From assembly GCA_030613765.1 (NCBI GenBank), contig JAUWLI010000207.1:1-5837 (forward strand): a stretch of DNA of 5,837 nt, given 5' to 3'. Shown piece by piece: positions 1 through 5,617 of the stretch; position 1 is the stretch's first letter, and each line of letters begins with the position of its first letter. The stretch is from Phycisphaerae bacterium. GTDB lineage: Bacteria > Planctomycetota > Phycisphaerae > Sedimentisphaerales > SG8-4. Below the pieces are notes generated by a model. The model had not been told where the DNA came from, did not search any database, and saw nothing but the letters and a program-made list of their open reading frames with translations. Position numbers and translations under genes: made by a program.

Positions 1-50
1 AATGCGGTTCGTACGAAATCACGTCGCGATAGTTTGGTTTGCTTTTTCAT
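1..50 (-). CDS. N-terminus of a Tat-exported protein (partial, runs off the left edge)
   Basis: Only the first 16 codons are inside the window, starting at the ATG whose first base is 50. They read MKKQTKLSRRDFVRTA, which contains a textbook twin-arginine motif (SRRDFV) after a basic start. The product should be folded in the cytoplasm and exported by the Tat system. An AAAGGA ribosome binding site lies 8 bases upstream of the ATG, which supports the start. In planctomycetes this kind of leader is common on Gfo/Idh/MocA-type oxidoreductases and on sulfatases; elsewhere it is found on cofactor-bearing redox enzymes. The window does not show which applies here. The gene lies downstream of the multiheme cytochrome on the same strand, so a redox partner is possible but unproven. 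Its start overlaps the end of the preceding small ORF by 32 bases in another frame. Confidence 0.75.
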   Translation of the reverse strand, partial: MKKQTKLSRRDFVRTA

Positions 51-387
51 AGGACAGTTCCTTTAAAAGGTTACTGAATTCATTTGTGATTTCCAACAAA
101 ACAACCTGGAAAATATTCTCACCCGTCATTTCCCATATAAAGCGTCTGGCTTCACAATCAAGCCTTGTAATACCAAAACATACTACTATCTCATCCATAT
201 TGCAACTTTTTTGGGGCCCTTTGTAAAGACCCAGCGGCCATAAACGCTGAAAATGTGGATACTTACGGATTAAATCTACTGTCGTGTCAATATCTGTCCG
301 CATTTCTACAATCGCCCGTATGATCAATAGACGTCTCCGGCTAAAGAAAAAGAATTGTTTCGCTGCGCTTAAAACGACATCTATCAC
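19..387 (-). CDS. Hypothetical protein, 122 aa, function unknown
   Basis: I do not recognise this product. The frame opens with GTG at 387, with no convincing ribosome binding site; an internal ATG at 303 would give a 94-residue form, also without a clear site. The protein is soluble-looking and mixed charged. It has a basic, phenylalanine-rich start (FFFFSRRR at about residues 12-19) and three cysteines between about residues 60 and 80, with no signal peptide or membrane span. It begins 57 bases after the stop of the cytochrome gene and overlaps the start of the Tat-signal gene by 32 bases, which is more than usual for a real gene pair. It could be a genuine small gene, a decayed fragment, or chance open sequence between the two real genes. 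The amino-acid make-up looks protein-like, so I keep it at low confidence. Confidence 0.35.
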   Translation of the reverse strand: MIDVVLSAAKQFFFFSRRRLLIIRAIVEMRTDIDTTVDLIRKYPHFQRLWPLGLYKGPQKSCNMDEIVVCFGITRLDCEARRFIWEMTGENIFQVVLLEITNEFSNLLKELSYEKANQTIAT

Positions 388-444
388 ATGGGCTGTGCTG
401 AATCAACCATCCCAGTCATAACCGGCCCAAAGACAATGTAAAAC

Positions 445-2976
445 TTATTTGCCCCAGAGCCAGGCGTCAACAAAGATAGCCAGGTCGGAGAAGTCAATAC
501 CGTTGATGCCATCGAGGTTCGCGTTGCCACATGAGTGAGGAGCGACACAATCATTGCCATAGTATGAAGCAAAAATTGCCAAGTCCAGGAAGTCAACGCC
601 ACCATTACCATCAAGGTCAGCCAGCAATAGAGAAGTTATGGAAACTGTCTGCATGACTTCAGGCGGACATTTGTCATTGTTGTTCCACAATTCGTACATA
701 TACAGACCGTCACTATTGGTGGTATTTTCATCCCGTAAAAACTCAACAAACTCCTTGCTCGTACTCTGGTAGTAGAGGGTGACCTGGGCGGAAACTGCGC
801 TTGGCGGTATAGCATAGTAAGTGTCGTCCCAGTATTGCCCGTCGGCATAACTGTATGCAACGGGGGCTCCACCAAAATCCTCATATGCGTCGTTAGTGAA
901 TCCTCGGGGTGGTATTCTGTTATCTTTGTAAACCTTGTTGTTGAGCACAAAGTGGAAGGACGGACCTGAGGGCAGACCAAGAATCGAGGCCAAAGTCGGG
1001 TCTATTCCAGGCTCTATATCATAAATCTTGGCATCATGGTCATGCGATAGAATCCCCGTAATCGGGTCGTATGCACCGGATTCGGAAATCAGTGAATTTG
1101 AGTCATCATAGAATTTTACATTAATCCAGATGCGCCTTCCTTCGGGATACCCGGTCGGAAGCTTATGGCCACAGTTATTAGTCACGGTGACCTTCAAATC
1201 TGAGCCCTCCTTGACGACGGTCATGTCTGCGGCGTTCTGGAGCATGTATCTGGCGCGGGTGATACCGGCCTGCATGGCGACAGGATCGACAACGCCCGGG
1301 AACATTGTAGGCAACAATCCAGCAAGCCAGGTGCTTCCGCCTGTCATGTCGTGCAGCGGCAGGTCGTCTCGGAGAGGAGGCGTGCCGAAATTACAGCCCT
1401 TGCCCGTTACGTCCCGCATATGGCAATCCTGACAGGTAGCGACATGATCCTTATTACCACCAAATTGCGGAGCATATACACCTTCGGGAGTGTTGTACTG
1501 GCTATAAAACCATTCGCTGTATGTGCGCTCGACCGGTAAGAGTGTATGTGCCGAGAAGTCCGTGGCAGGTGCGTCAAAGGCATTGGGCATGTAGTTGCCG
1601 TTACCGTCCTTTTCAAAGGCCGGATTGCTTACATCGTGGCAGGTTCCGCAAAGGGCTGCTTCACGGTGAAATGGCGATACAAGAACCGGATGACCAGTAT
1701 GAGCATTGATAAAGGGCCCGCGACGGGCTCCGGTGGGGTCGATAGTTGCCATGCCATTTCCGAAATCAATCGCTGGAAAAATAAGTGCAGCTAAAATGTC
1801 CTCGTCCTCAGCCGGATTCTCAGTTGGATCAAAAATCGGGTCGACCAGCCGATGACAGAAATCACAGGCAACACCGCTCTCATCGGTGGAGAGCATTTGG
1901 CTGCCATCTGTAGGCACGGAGCGCCCTCGCATCCATCCCCTGTAAAGATGGCAACGCAGGCACAAGTCACCCGAGTCGGGTGCATCCTGATTGGCGATGA
2001 CCATGTTGGCTTTGAAAATAGGGTCGAGCGAAGCTTGTGCCATCATAGTGCCTCGCCAATTATCGTACGGCTCGACATTGGGATCGTAATTGCCATGGCA
2101 GACGGCGCAGGCTTCCGGGGGATTGAGTATGCCGGCCTCGAAAGGCTGACTACCGGGTTGATCAAAATCCCTAAGAGTGGTAGGCGCAATGCCTCCGGGA
2201 GGCGATTCGATGGTGAAGACGGTATCGCTTTCGTCGGCTCCGGTATTAAATGCATTGTCGATGGCAATGACACGGAAAATCGCCTCAGTAGTCGGGCGGT
2301 TGGCTGGGAACCATGTATGGGAGCCTGTATTAGACAGTCCAAGCGCGACGGCTTTGTACGTCGCTCCGTTGTCTAATGAAATGTACAGGTCAATCCCGGC
2401 GATTCCACTGGCATCACCGGCTATCCATTGGACGGTAACAGAAGTGTTGGCGACATAGGTCTCGCCGCCGTTCGGCGCGATGACCGCAACAGTTGGGGGA
2501 ATTACATCGCTGCCTGTGCTGGGTACAAGATGGTCCTGGATTTCGGACATGTCGACATTCGAGACACTGCCAACATTTGCAGGAGTCAGGCCGGGGAAGG
2601 TTGGTGTATTGCTGAAATTGGTTGTATCGGTTATTTCTATTCCGTTGCTAAATCCGTCGCCGTCTGAATCATCACCGTCAAGACCCAATATCGCCGATTC
2701 GGAACGGTCCGTTGCTTCGACGGCCAGCCCGTACAGGTTCCTTGCACCACCGCCATCGAAATTATTATGACAGACTCCACAATGGTTGTCGTTACTCGGC
2801 AGCGTACCAATTCGCGTACTCTCGGCCGAGGAATAAACATTGAAGAAATTCTTGCGGTAGGGATTCCTCGCCCGGGCCTGTTCTGTAGTAATCAAAATGG
2901 TCAAAAAAAATATTAGTGTGACAGACCAATAAAAACTAACATCTTTAATCTTTCTGCTTACGTTTAGAATTGTCAT
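445..2976 (-). CDS. Exported multiheme c-type cytochrome with Ig-like domain and C-terminal dockerin repeats
   Basis: This 843-residue protein is a predicted extracytoplasmic electron carrier or redox enzyme. A signal peptide (hydrophobic core about residues 15-30, likely cleavage after ARA near 36) is followed by a single-heme segment (CGVCH, 66-70). Next come an acidic thrombospondin-3-like calcium loop (DGDDSDGDGFSNG, about 100-112) and an Ig-like domain (about 160-257). A multiheme core has CAVCH 290, CLRCH 339, CDFCH 371, CGTCH 443 and CQDCH 515. That makes six covalent heme sites. A CGHKLPTGYPEGRR stretch at 602-615 matches a GHxxPTG motif seen near the end of many multiheme cytochrome domains. 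The C-terminus has two dockerin-type loops (787-798 and 820-831), each followed by DLAIF. The first loop has D, D, N and D at positions 1, 3, 5 and 12. The second has N at 1 and I at 5, so it probably binds calcium more weakly. No catalytic assignment is possible. I chose the ATG at 2976 over the GTG at 2979 because AAAGGAG lies 7 bases before it. Confidence 0.93.
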   Translation of the reverse strand: MTILNVSRKIKDVSFYWSVTLIFFLTILITTEQARARNPYRKNFFNVYSSAESTRIGTLPSNDNHCGVCHNNFDGGGARNLYGLAVEATDRSESAILGLDGDDSDGDGFSNGIEITDTTNFSNTPTFPGLTPANVGSVSNVDMSEIQDHLVPSTGSDVIPPTVAVIAPNGGETYVANTSVTVQWIAGDASGIAGIDLYISLDNGATYKAVALGLSNTGSHTWFPANRPTTEAIFRVIAIDNAFNTGADESDTVFTIESPPGGIAPTTLRDFDQPGSQPFEAGILNPPEACAVCHGNYDPNVEPYDNWRGTMMAQASLDPIFKANMVIANQDAPDSGDLCLRCHLYRGWMRGRSVPTDGSQMLSTDESGVACDFCHRLVDPIFDPTENPAEDEDILAALIFPAIDFGNGMATIDPTGARRGPFINAHTGHPVLVSPFHREAALCGTCHDVSNPAFEKDGNGNYMPNAFDAPATDFSAHTLLPVERTYSEWFYSQYNTPEGVYAPQFGGNKDHVATCQDCHMRDVTGKGCNFGTPPLRDDLPLHDMTGGSTWLAGLLPTMFPGVVDPVAMQAGITRARYMLQNAADMTVVKEGSDLKVTVTNNCGHKLPTGYPEGRRIWINVKFYDDSNSLISESGAYDPITGILSHDHDAKIYDIEPGIDPTLASILGLPSGPSFHFVLNNKVYKDNRIPPRGFTNDAYEDFGGAPVAYSYADGQYWDDTYYAIPPSAVSAQVTLYYQSTSKEFVEFLRDENTTNSDGLYMYELWNNNDKCPPEVMQTVSITSLLLADLDGNGGVDFLDLAIFASYYGNDCVAPHSCGNANLDGINGIDFSDLAIFVDAWLWGK

Positions 2977-2983
2977 CACCTTA

Positions 2984-2990
2984 CTCCTTT
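2984..2990 (-). promoter_or_regulatory. Ribosome binding site of the cytochrome gene
   Basis: AAAGGAG on the minus strand lies 7 bases before the ATG at 2976 but only 4 bases before the in-frame GTG at 2979. It therefore favours the ATG as the start. Confidence 0.8.
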
Positions 2991-3048
2991 ATAAAAAGCT
3001 TTAATCAGGTTTTCATTAAAATACTACTCAACGCTGCTAAGCCTTTCG

Positions 3049-3077
3049 TTTATATTAAATTACCAAATCCATCGTAA
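3049..3077 (-). promoter_or_regulatory. Possible sigma-70-type promoter of the cytochrome gene
   Basis: On the minus strand a TTACGA box (3077-3072) and a TATAAA box (3054-3049) are separated by exactly 17 bases. The -10 box matches the consensus in 5 of 6 positions, the -35 box in only 3. It would give a leader of about 65 bases before the start at 2976. Placement and spacing are good but the -35 is weak, and many planctomycete promoters use other sigma factors. Confidence 0.3.
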
Positions 3078-3088
3078 GAATGCAACTG

Positions 3089-3102
3089 TTTTTTTGGGGG
3101 GG
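3089..3102. repeat. T7G7 homopolymer junction
   Basis: Seven T followed directly by seven G. The run ends 12 bases upstream of the proposed -35 box of the cytochrome gene (read on the minus strand it is C7A7). Such runs are prone to slippage during replication, so its length may vary between cells. It is not followed or preceded by a hairpin that would make it a terminator. Confidence 0.6.
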
Positions 3103-3204
3103 TCGTGCAGTCATTATTGCTAAAAATCACCAAAAAATCAGGTATTTGCCATTAAAAACAACTGTTGTGCAACGATTCTTACAAACCTCCACCCTTGCCC
3201 CAGT

Positions 3205-3232
3205 CTACAAACCAGGTATTTCCGATTTGTAG
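3205..3232. repeat. Inverted repeat CTACAAA / TTTGTAG
   Basis: A perfect 7-base stem (3205-3211 with 3226-3232) surrounds a 14-base loop that contains the second CAGGTATTT word. No T run follows on either strand, so it is not a standard terminator. A protein-binding site or a chance match is possible. Confidence 0.35.
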
Positions 3233-3430
3233 CCTCTCCCGATTCCGGAAGGTAGTATCACCATTACGAAACTACTGATATGCTCAAGGATTTTACGAAA
3301 AAGGAATACATTAGGGTACCATTGTAGTTATATCAAGACGTTCTTATCGGGCGTCTAAATAAATGTCACTTTTCGGCATAAAATGGGGCAACTAATTTGC
3401 CTTACATAGAAAATAAATCTTATACTTTAG

Positions 3431-3460
3431 TTGGAGTGTAAACGTTAACAATTGTATAAT
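3431..3460 (+). promoter_or_regulatory. Promoter of the winged-helix gene with an operator-like palindrome
   Basis: A perfect TATAAT at 3455-3460 is preceded, after 18 bases, by TTGGAG (3431-3436), a 3-of-6 match to the -35 consensus. Between them lies an imperfect palindrome, TGTAAACGTTAACA (3437-3450), in which 12 of 14 positions pair. Its place in the promoter spacer is where a repressor would block transcription. Self-control by the downstream DNA-binding-like protein would fit but is inferred. Confidence 0.45.
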
Positions 3461-3478
3461 ACATTCGAGGGAATTAAT

Positions 3479-3895
3479 ATGAAGTTAAAAACATTATCCT
3501 TATATAGGGATTTTGTGGACTTTCTTCGCAAGGAGGCCAATATAGCCCCTAAACACCCTAAACACGCTAAAATTGGGGACTTACTCCTAACTCTTAAGCT
3601 TGTAAACACCTCCGACCTTTCAGCTGAAAGCAAACTCACATACGCCTATTTATTTTATCACAGAGACGATATTACTGGTTTCAAAGTACCCGTCTTAAGT
3701 GAGAAATTGGGAATGGCTCCCGAACTAATACGCAGTAATCTGAAAGAACTGCAAATCACAAAACACATTGTCCCTATCACAGCACTGCGAACGGATGATT
3801 TTTCCCAGCTGTCATATTTCTATAAGATAGTTGACCTGACAAGATATGGCATGCTTGATTTGGAAAAGGAGCAATTTACCCCAGTCAAAAAATGA
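3479..3895 (+). CDS. Small winged-helix / helix-turn-helix-like protein, 138 aa
   Basis: A cytoplasmic protein with no signal peptide or membrane segment. The middle (about residues 49-92) reads like a helix-turn-helix. SKLTYAYLFY forms a first helix, KVPVLSEKLGM a second and PELIRSNLKELQ the recognition helix. A probable two-strand wing follows at about 96-120 (HIVPIT to YFYKIVDL). The arrangement resembles small HTH_36-like domains, so DNA binding is the best guess; no specific target or family member is recognised. Residues 24-29 (PKHPKH) come from a tandem nine-base repeat, CCTAAACAC, at 3548-3565. The start at 3479 has a GAGGG site 7 bases upstream; an in-frame TTG at 3452 exists, but it lies upstream of that site and overlaps the TATAAT box, so it is unlikely. 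The gene stands alone, divergent from the cytochrome, and might regulate it or itself. Confidence 0.72.
   Translation: MKLKTLSLYRDFVDFLRKEANIAPKHPKHAKIGDLLLTLKLVNTSDLSAESKLTYAYLFYHRDDITGFKVPVLSEKLGMAPELIRSNLKELQITKHIVPITALRTDDFSQLSYFYKIVDLTRYGMLDLEKEQFTPVKK
3548..3565 (+). repeat. Tandem duplication of CCTAAACAC
   Basis: Two exact nine-base copies lie inside the winged-helix gene, followed by a partial third copy (GCTAAA). They keep the frame and encode PKHPKH. Confidence 0.55.
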
Positions 3896-3931
3896 AACTA
3901 TCCGCGCTCCCAAATTAACTTTTCAAATTAC

Positions 3932-3948
3932 CCTGGAGTCAATCCAGG
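3932..3948. repeat. Hairpin CCTGGA-GTCAA-TCCAGG
   Basis: A perfect 6-base stem with a 5-base loop begins 36 bases after the stop of the winged-helix gene. The position suits a transcription end, but neither strand has the T run of an intrinsic terminator. It may simply stabilise the 3' end of the message. Confidence 0.4.
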
Positions 3949-4248
3949 CATACGACCAAACCTACAACTCGAATCCTATTCTCTTCTGGCGCATTGACTA
4001 CACCATTCCCTTCAATAGGGCTTAATCATCTGCAAACCCCTTCTCACGCATACCAAATGCACGTAGAATCACCAACTTCGTCTCTATAAGTCTCAATTCA
4101 AAACCGGGATTAAGATATGCTAAAGCCCCCTATTCCCGAGTCTTATGCCCCCTGAGATAGGAAAAGCGAGGTGTTTGTTAGACCTTTTGCGAACCTATAA
4201 TCAGCGGTAAAACAGACGTTAAAGCCTGCGAAAATGTCTAAAAACTTC

Positions 4249-4278
4249 TTGCAAAACGAGGCAGTCCTGTGTTACAAT
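4249..4278 (+). promoter_or_regulatory. Extended -10 promoter upstream of the cohesin-like gene
   Basis: TTGCAA (4249-4254, 4 of 6) and TACAAT (4273-4278, 5 of 6) are 18 bases apart. TGT lies directly before the -10 box, which makes it an extended -10 element. Transcription would begin about 155 bases before the start codon, giving a long leader. A second TATAAT at 4340-4345 has no good -35 partner but could give a shorter leader. Confidence 0.42.
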
Positions 4279-4427
4279 TATAGACAATGAAGATATAAGG
4301 CGGGCAGAGAAAATTATCTTAATATTTCTTGCTTGTGATTATAATTCGCATCTTGTTGTCATTCATATCGTGCCTGCCTTACAAAAATCGTTTAAAGGAA
4401 CAATTGTGCATCAAACGATAAATTTTG

Positions 4428-4434
4428 AAAGGAG
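4428..4434 (+). promoter_or_regulatory. Ribosome binding site of the cohesin-like gene
   Basis: AAAGGAG lies 7 bases before the ATG at 4442. It sets the start there and not at in-frame codons further upstream, and the signal peptide then begins directly at the N-terminus. Confidence 0.85.
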
Positions 4435-4441
4435 CATTAAA

Positions 4442-5416
4442 ATGGCAACTATACGTCCTTTTGTAAACCGCTGTAAGAAAATAGCAGGATTTGCTGCCTT
4501 TGTAGCATTTATTGCCGCCGCCCCGGCGTGGGCAAGTGTGAACATTTCGGCTGTTCAGGTTGGGTACAACAACGATGTCATTATCAGCTACGATGCAAGC
4601 TCGGAGCCAAATCTTGTCCGTGCATTTGCCCTGGATATTCAGATTGGTAACGACTCCAATATTGTGGAGGTAACCGCCCTTAATTCCGACTATTATATTC
4701 ATCCCGGCACCATCCAGATTGACGCACAGGGTAAAGTGACTGACTACGGCTCACCAGTCGCTCCACAAAGCGACTTACCAAGTGGCACCCTCCCCGGGCT
4801 TGACAGTAACGGTATCACTATCGAGATGGCTTCGCTGTATTCTCCTGTCGGACCCGGCTCTCCTAACGCCCCGACTCAAACTGGAGACCTGGTTTCGATC
4901 ATCGTTGACAATGACACTTGTCTGACAATCAGCGCTAACGTCGCCCGTGCCGGCCCCACAGGTGTGGTCATGGAAGATCCGGACGAGATAGTTCAAGTGA
5001 ATTTCCCCGAGCCCCTTTGCGTTGTATATCACCCCTGCATGGGATGTTACTGTTACCAGCCGGACTATGACGAGTGGGTGCTTGTCGGTGATCCCGATTG
5101 CTGGTGCTGGCCGAGACAGTGCCACGGCGATGCCGACGGTCTAAAGGGTGGAAATGTTAAGACGGGTTACTACTGGGTTGGACCCACTGACTTGAACATC
5201 CTGATTGCCGGTTGGTTAGTGAAAGAGCCAGCTTTTGGTCCGGGTATTGCTTCGATACCGAATGGCATCTGTGCAGACTTTGCTCACGACCAGGGTGGTA
5301 GTGCCAAGACAGGATTTTACCGTGTCGGACCCACTGACTTGAACATCCTGATTGCAAATTGGCTGGTAAAAGAACCAGGTTTTGGTCCGGGCGTACCACC
5401 TGATTGTCTTGATTAA
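4442..5416 (+). CDS. Exported protein with cohesin-like N-terminal part and two long-loop dockerin-like repeats
   Basis: The 324-residue product starts with a clear Sec signal peptide: basic start, hydrophobic core about 15-27, cleavage after APAWA at 31. Residues about 32-190 are beta-rich; VRAFALDI and IVEVTAL resemble the first strands of a cohesin-type sandwich, which is a tentative match. A tryptophan- and cysteine-rich linker (about 193-227) has seven cysteines. The mature chain has ten in all, so disulfides are likely. Two dockerin-like units follow: aspartates at 230, 232 and 250, and at 279, 283 and 299. Each ends with VGPTDLNILIA-WLVKEP. In both units 21 residues run from the first to the last loop aspartate, against 12 in a standard dockerin. 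Similar C-termini occur on many secreted planctomycete proteins. No catalytic motif is visible. A structural or attachment role is inferred. There is no obvious terminator after the stop. Confidence 0.88.
   Translation: MATIRPFVNRCKKIAGFAAFVAFIAAAPAWASVNISAVQVGYNNDVIISYDASSEPNLVRAFALDIQIGNDSNIVEVTALNSDYYIHPGTIQIDAQGKVTDYGSPVAPQSDLPSGTLPGLDSNGITIEMASLYSPVGPGSPNAPTQTGDLVSIIVDNDTCLTISANVARAGPTGVVMEDPDEIVQVNFPEPLCVVYHPCMGCYCYQPDYDEWVLVGDPDCWCWPRQCHGDADGLKGGNVKTGYYWVGPTDLNILIAGWLVKEPAFGPGIASIPNGICADFAHDQGGSAKTGFYRVGPTDLNILIANWLVKEPGFGPGVPPDCLD
5180..5355 (+). repeat. In-frame direct repeat within the dockerin region (29-base identical core)
   Basis: GGACCCACTGACTTGAACAT and the next nine bases occur identically at 5180-5208 and 5327-5355. 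The offset is 147 bases, exactly 49 codons. Flanking parts are similar in protein but differ in DNA. Identity at synonymous positions points to recent duplication or gene conversion between the two repeat units. Confidence 0.8.
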
Positions 5417-5500
5417 TAGCGATGGTTTCAGGCAGTAGTACTCGATAAAAAATTGACTTGGAACATGTTAGTTTGAAGTAATTATGTCTTTGAAAAGAGA

Positions 5501-5617
5501 ATGATGATGTATAAATTGTTAATTATAGTGTTGGTTCCCGGAATAGCTTTCTTGTCCAACGCAGGAATTGTGATTGATGGGCCCGCCTCGATAAAAACAC
5601 ATAATCTTCCACTGTAG
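5501..5617 (+). pseudogene. Truncated secreted-protein gene: signal peptide plus a short stub (38 aa)
   Basis: Three consecutive ATG codons (5501, 5504, 5507) open a frame that encodes a good signal peptide: YKLLIIVLVPGIAFLSNA, then GIVIDGPASIKTHNLPL and a stop at 5615-5617. The AAGAG at 5495-5499 is a weak ribosome binding site best spaced for the third ATG. The start of the mature part (GIVIDGPASI) looks like the first strand of a beta-sandwich domain. Signal peptides directly followed by such strands are common on planctomycete secreted proteins. The chain then ends abruptly and I could not find a continuation in the other frames. This suggests a gene cut by deletion or rearrangement near 5590-5610. 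A true small secreted peptide is the alternative. Confidence 0.42.

Larger units (their letters stand above)
2977..3478. other. Divergent intergenic region, no gene recognised
   Basis: About 500 bases separate the divergently transcribed cytochrome and winged-helix genes. I found no convincing reading frame. The stretch holds a candidate promoter for each gene near its ends, a seven-T/seven-G junction at 3089-3102, and repeated words CAACTGTT and CAGGTATTT in the same order. It also has an inverted GTAAGAAT pair and two small hairpins (3205-3232 and 3336-3356). It is more AT-rich than the large genes. Confidence 0.7.
3896..4441. other. Intergenic region, no gene recognised
   Basis: About 550 bases lie between the winged-helix gene and the cohesin-like gene. 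I see no coding frame on either strand. Near the left end is a compact hairpin (3932-3948). The middle part is a mix of short C-rich words with weak pairing, for example CCTAT at 4129-4133 with ATAGG at 4157-4161. The right end has a good promoter and a long leader for the next gene. The stretch could contain decayed sequence or an unrecognised small RNA, but nothing in it proves either. Confidence 0.6.

Noticed and set aside
389..429. Hairpin TGGGC / GCCCA after the cytochrome stop as a terminator
   Set aside because: The stem is only five bases with a loop of over 30 bases and no T run on the coding strand.
1128..1170. CGHK in the cytochrome as a seventh heme site
   Set aside because: It is a single cysteine followed by GHK, not CxxCH. 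It belongs to a GHxxPTG-type motif and should not bind heme covalently.
384..2840. Many open frames of 60-174 codons on both strands inside the cytochrome gene, the longest at 1852-2376 on the plus strand
   Set aside because: They lie in other frames of a clearly coding gene with heme motifs and lack convincing ribosome binding sites or recognisable products.
3074..3232. CRISPR-like array from the repeated words between 3074 and 3232
   Set aside because: The words are eight or nine bases, occur twice each and have no regular repeat-spacer structure.
4370..4441. An earlier in-frame start for the cohesin-like protein, adding 24 residues
   Set aside because: The extension would put the signal peptide in the interior, while AAAGGAG is perfectly placed for the ATG at 4442.
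4379..5399. Minus-strand open frames opposite the cohesin-like gene
   Set aside because: The plus-strand frame has a signal peptide, a ribosome binding site and internal protein repeats. The opposite frames only mirror its composition and repeats.
5453..5488. TTGACT as the -35 of a promoter for the short secreted stub
   Set aside because: No -10-like box lies at a usable distance; the nearest candidates are 20 or more bases away and match poorly.
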